From Paulinella micropora (lineage: Eukaryota; Cercozoa; Imbricatea; Euglyphida), in NCBI GenBank assembly GCA_009731375.1, contig BJOX01000013.1:1456759-1520758 (forward strand): DNA of 64,000 nt, written 5' to 3'. The notes under the pieces were generated by a model, which was not told the origin of the DNA, did not search any database, and saw nothing but the letters and a program-made list of their open reading frames with translations. Within the stretch, counting starts at the first letter, position 1. Each line of letters begins with the position of its first letter. A program made the position numbers and the translations under genes. Positions 63,281-64,000 of this stretch are shown in pieces.

Positions 63281-63435
63281 TTAGCCATGTCTCAACTCTA
63301 CCCATCGAACTAGGCCCCGCATAGCATCTAGCTTGTCTAATCGACCTGCCTTTGCTATCTCGTCTAATTCTCTATACTTGTCTACTAAGGCTTTCCAGAA
63401 TTTCGCAGGTTCACATTCTGCTTCGGGCAACAATG
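63281..63435 (-). pseudogene. gag: Gag N-terminal remnant
   Basis: Minus-strand open segment with EPAKFWKALVDKYRELDEIA, ending at a stop at 63281-63283. Its 5' side runs into the G-rich array, so the true start is lost. Confidence 0.55.
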
Positions 63436-63439
63436 CCAT

Positions 63440-64000
63440 ACACAGCCAAACCCATACCCCCCCCCCCCCCCCATACCGGTATGATACCGGTATGGGGCCA
63501 TACCCCCCCATGGGAAGGGACTTAGAGAATTNNNNNNNNNNTGATACCGGTATGATACCGGTATGGGGCCATACCCCCCCCCATACCCAAAAAGGGGGGG
63601 TATGGGCCATACCCCCCCCATGGGAAGGGACTTAGAGAATTTTCATATCGTATGGGGCATGGGGTATGGGGTATGGGGTATACGGGTATGGGTATGGGGT
63701 ATGGGGTATGGGGTATGCGGTATGGGGTATGGAGGGTATGGAAGGTACCGGTATGGTGTATGGGGTATGGGGTATGAGGTATGAGATATGAGATATGAGG
63801 TATGGGGTATGTATGGGGTATGATCATGAGGTATGGGGTATGGGGTATGGGGTATGAGGTATTGGGTATGGGATATGGGATATGGGGTATGTGATATGTA
63901 TGGGGTATGGGGTATGGGGTATGAGATATGGGGTATGGGGTATGGGGTATGAGGTATGAGGTATGAGATATGGGGTACAGTGTATGTGGTATGGGGTATG
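63440..64000. repeat. Imperfect G-rich (GGGGTAT)n array with 10-N gap
   Basis: TATGGGG heptamers with GAGG, GAGA and GATA-type variants fill 63650-64000. Before that, GATACCGGTATGGGGCCATA and CATGGGAAGGGACTTAGAGA blocks occur twice on either side of the gap at 63532-63541. The G-rich strand points toward the right end of the window. Confidence 0.9.

Larger units (their letters stand above)
56060..63435 (-). mobile_element. Ty1/copia retrotransposon, minus strand, degenerate
   Basis: Reading leftwards from about 63.43 kb: gag N-terminal part, zinc knuckle, a Cys-containing ORF, protease, GAG-pre-integrase, integrase, RT, RNase H (ends 56209), then a polypurine tract. Most domains are in separate frames. 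The 5' end abuts the G-rich satellite at about 63.44 kb and no 5' LTR is seen. It is diverged from the plus-strand element, so the two are different families. Confidence 0.82.

Overview
This is eukaryotic, repeat-dominated assembly sequence. It has polyadenylation signals, splice-like sites, a tRNA-derived SINE family, a piggyBac-type DNA transposon and Ty1/copia retrotransposon remnants. No rRNA gene, complete tRNA gene, CRISPR array or bacterial-type operon is visible. The lineage is not resolved. An alga or other protist with GC-rich, intron-poor genes fits the SGNH-hydrolase-like gene and the GC-rich block best, but this is inference and an invertebrate cannot be excluded. The large N runs and several 10-N joins mean order and distance are uncertain in places.

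Layout. (1) 1-9.7 kb: tri- and tetranucleotide arrays, two unrelated 54-bp minisatellites, SINE copies and a mosaic array in which a ~37-bp cassette recurs between ACAT tracts. (2) 9.7-22.8 kb: very long GATA/TATC, GTAA, ACAT, TA, TC and AC arrays carrying recurring non-microsatellite cassettes. Small islands of ordinary sequence include a good candidate terminal exon (15.0 kb), a foldback element (18.2 kb) and a 63/64-bp minisatellite (20.3-20.9 kb). (3) 22.86-25.76 kb: a ~2.9-kb piggyBac-like element with a broken transposase, inserted in TA repeats. (4) 25.8-32.2 kb: more arrays, AT-rich sequence without clear genes, a copia-like remnant and two adjacent SINEs. (5) 32.2-44.3 kb: a strikingly GC-rich block with long ORFs: a leucine-rich-repeat protein, a possible BTB-like protein, a small basic NLS-bearing protein, an SGNH/GDSL-hydrolase-like protein and a tryptophan-rich protein of unknown family. 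It is bounded on both sides by related AAC-repeat sequence. (6) 44.3-46.9 kb: microsatellites, a duplicated unit, a fourth long SINE and short inverted repeats. (7) 47.0-63.4 kb: copia-type remnants, one set on the + strand (gag to reverse transcriptase, 47.0-54.4 kb) and one on the - strand (gag to RNase H, 63.4-56.1 kb), arranged tail to tail and both carrying frame breaks. (8) 63.4-64.0 kb: an imperfect GGGGTAT-type G-rich array running off the end.

How it works together: most of the window is selfish or simple DNA. The block at 32.2-44.3 kb is the only place where several gene-like ORFs lie together. Two of its long ORFs contain no methionine codon, and several reading frames break at homopolymers. 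It may be a host gene cluster, a large mobile element or an integrated viral segment; the sequence alone does not decide this.
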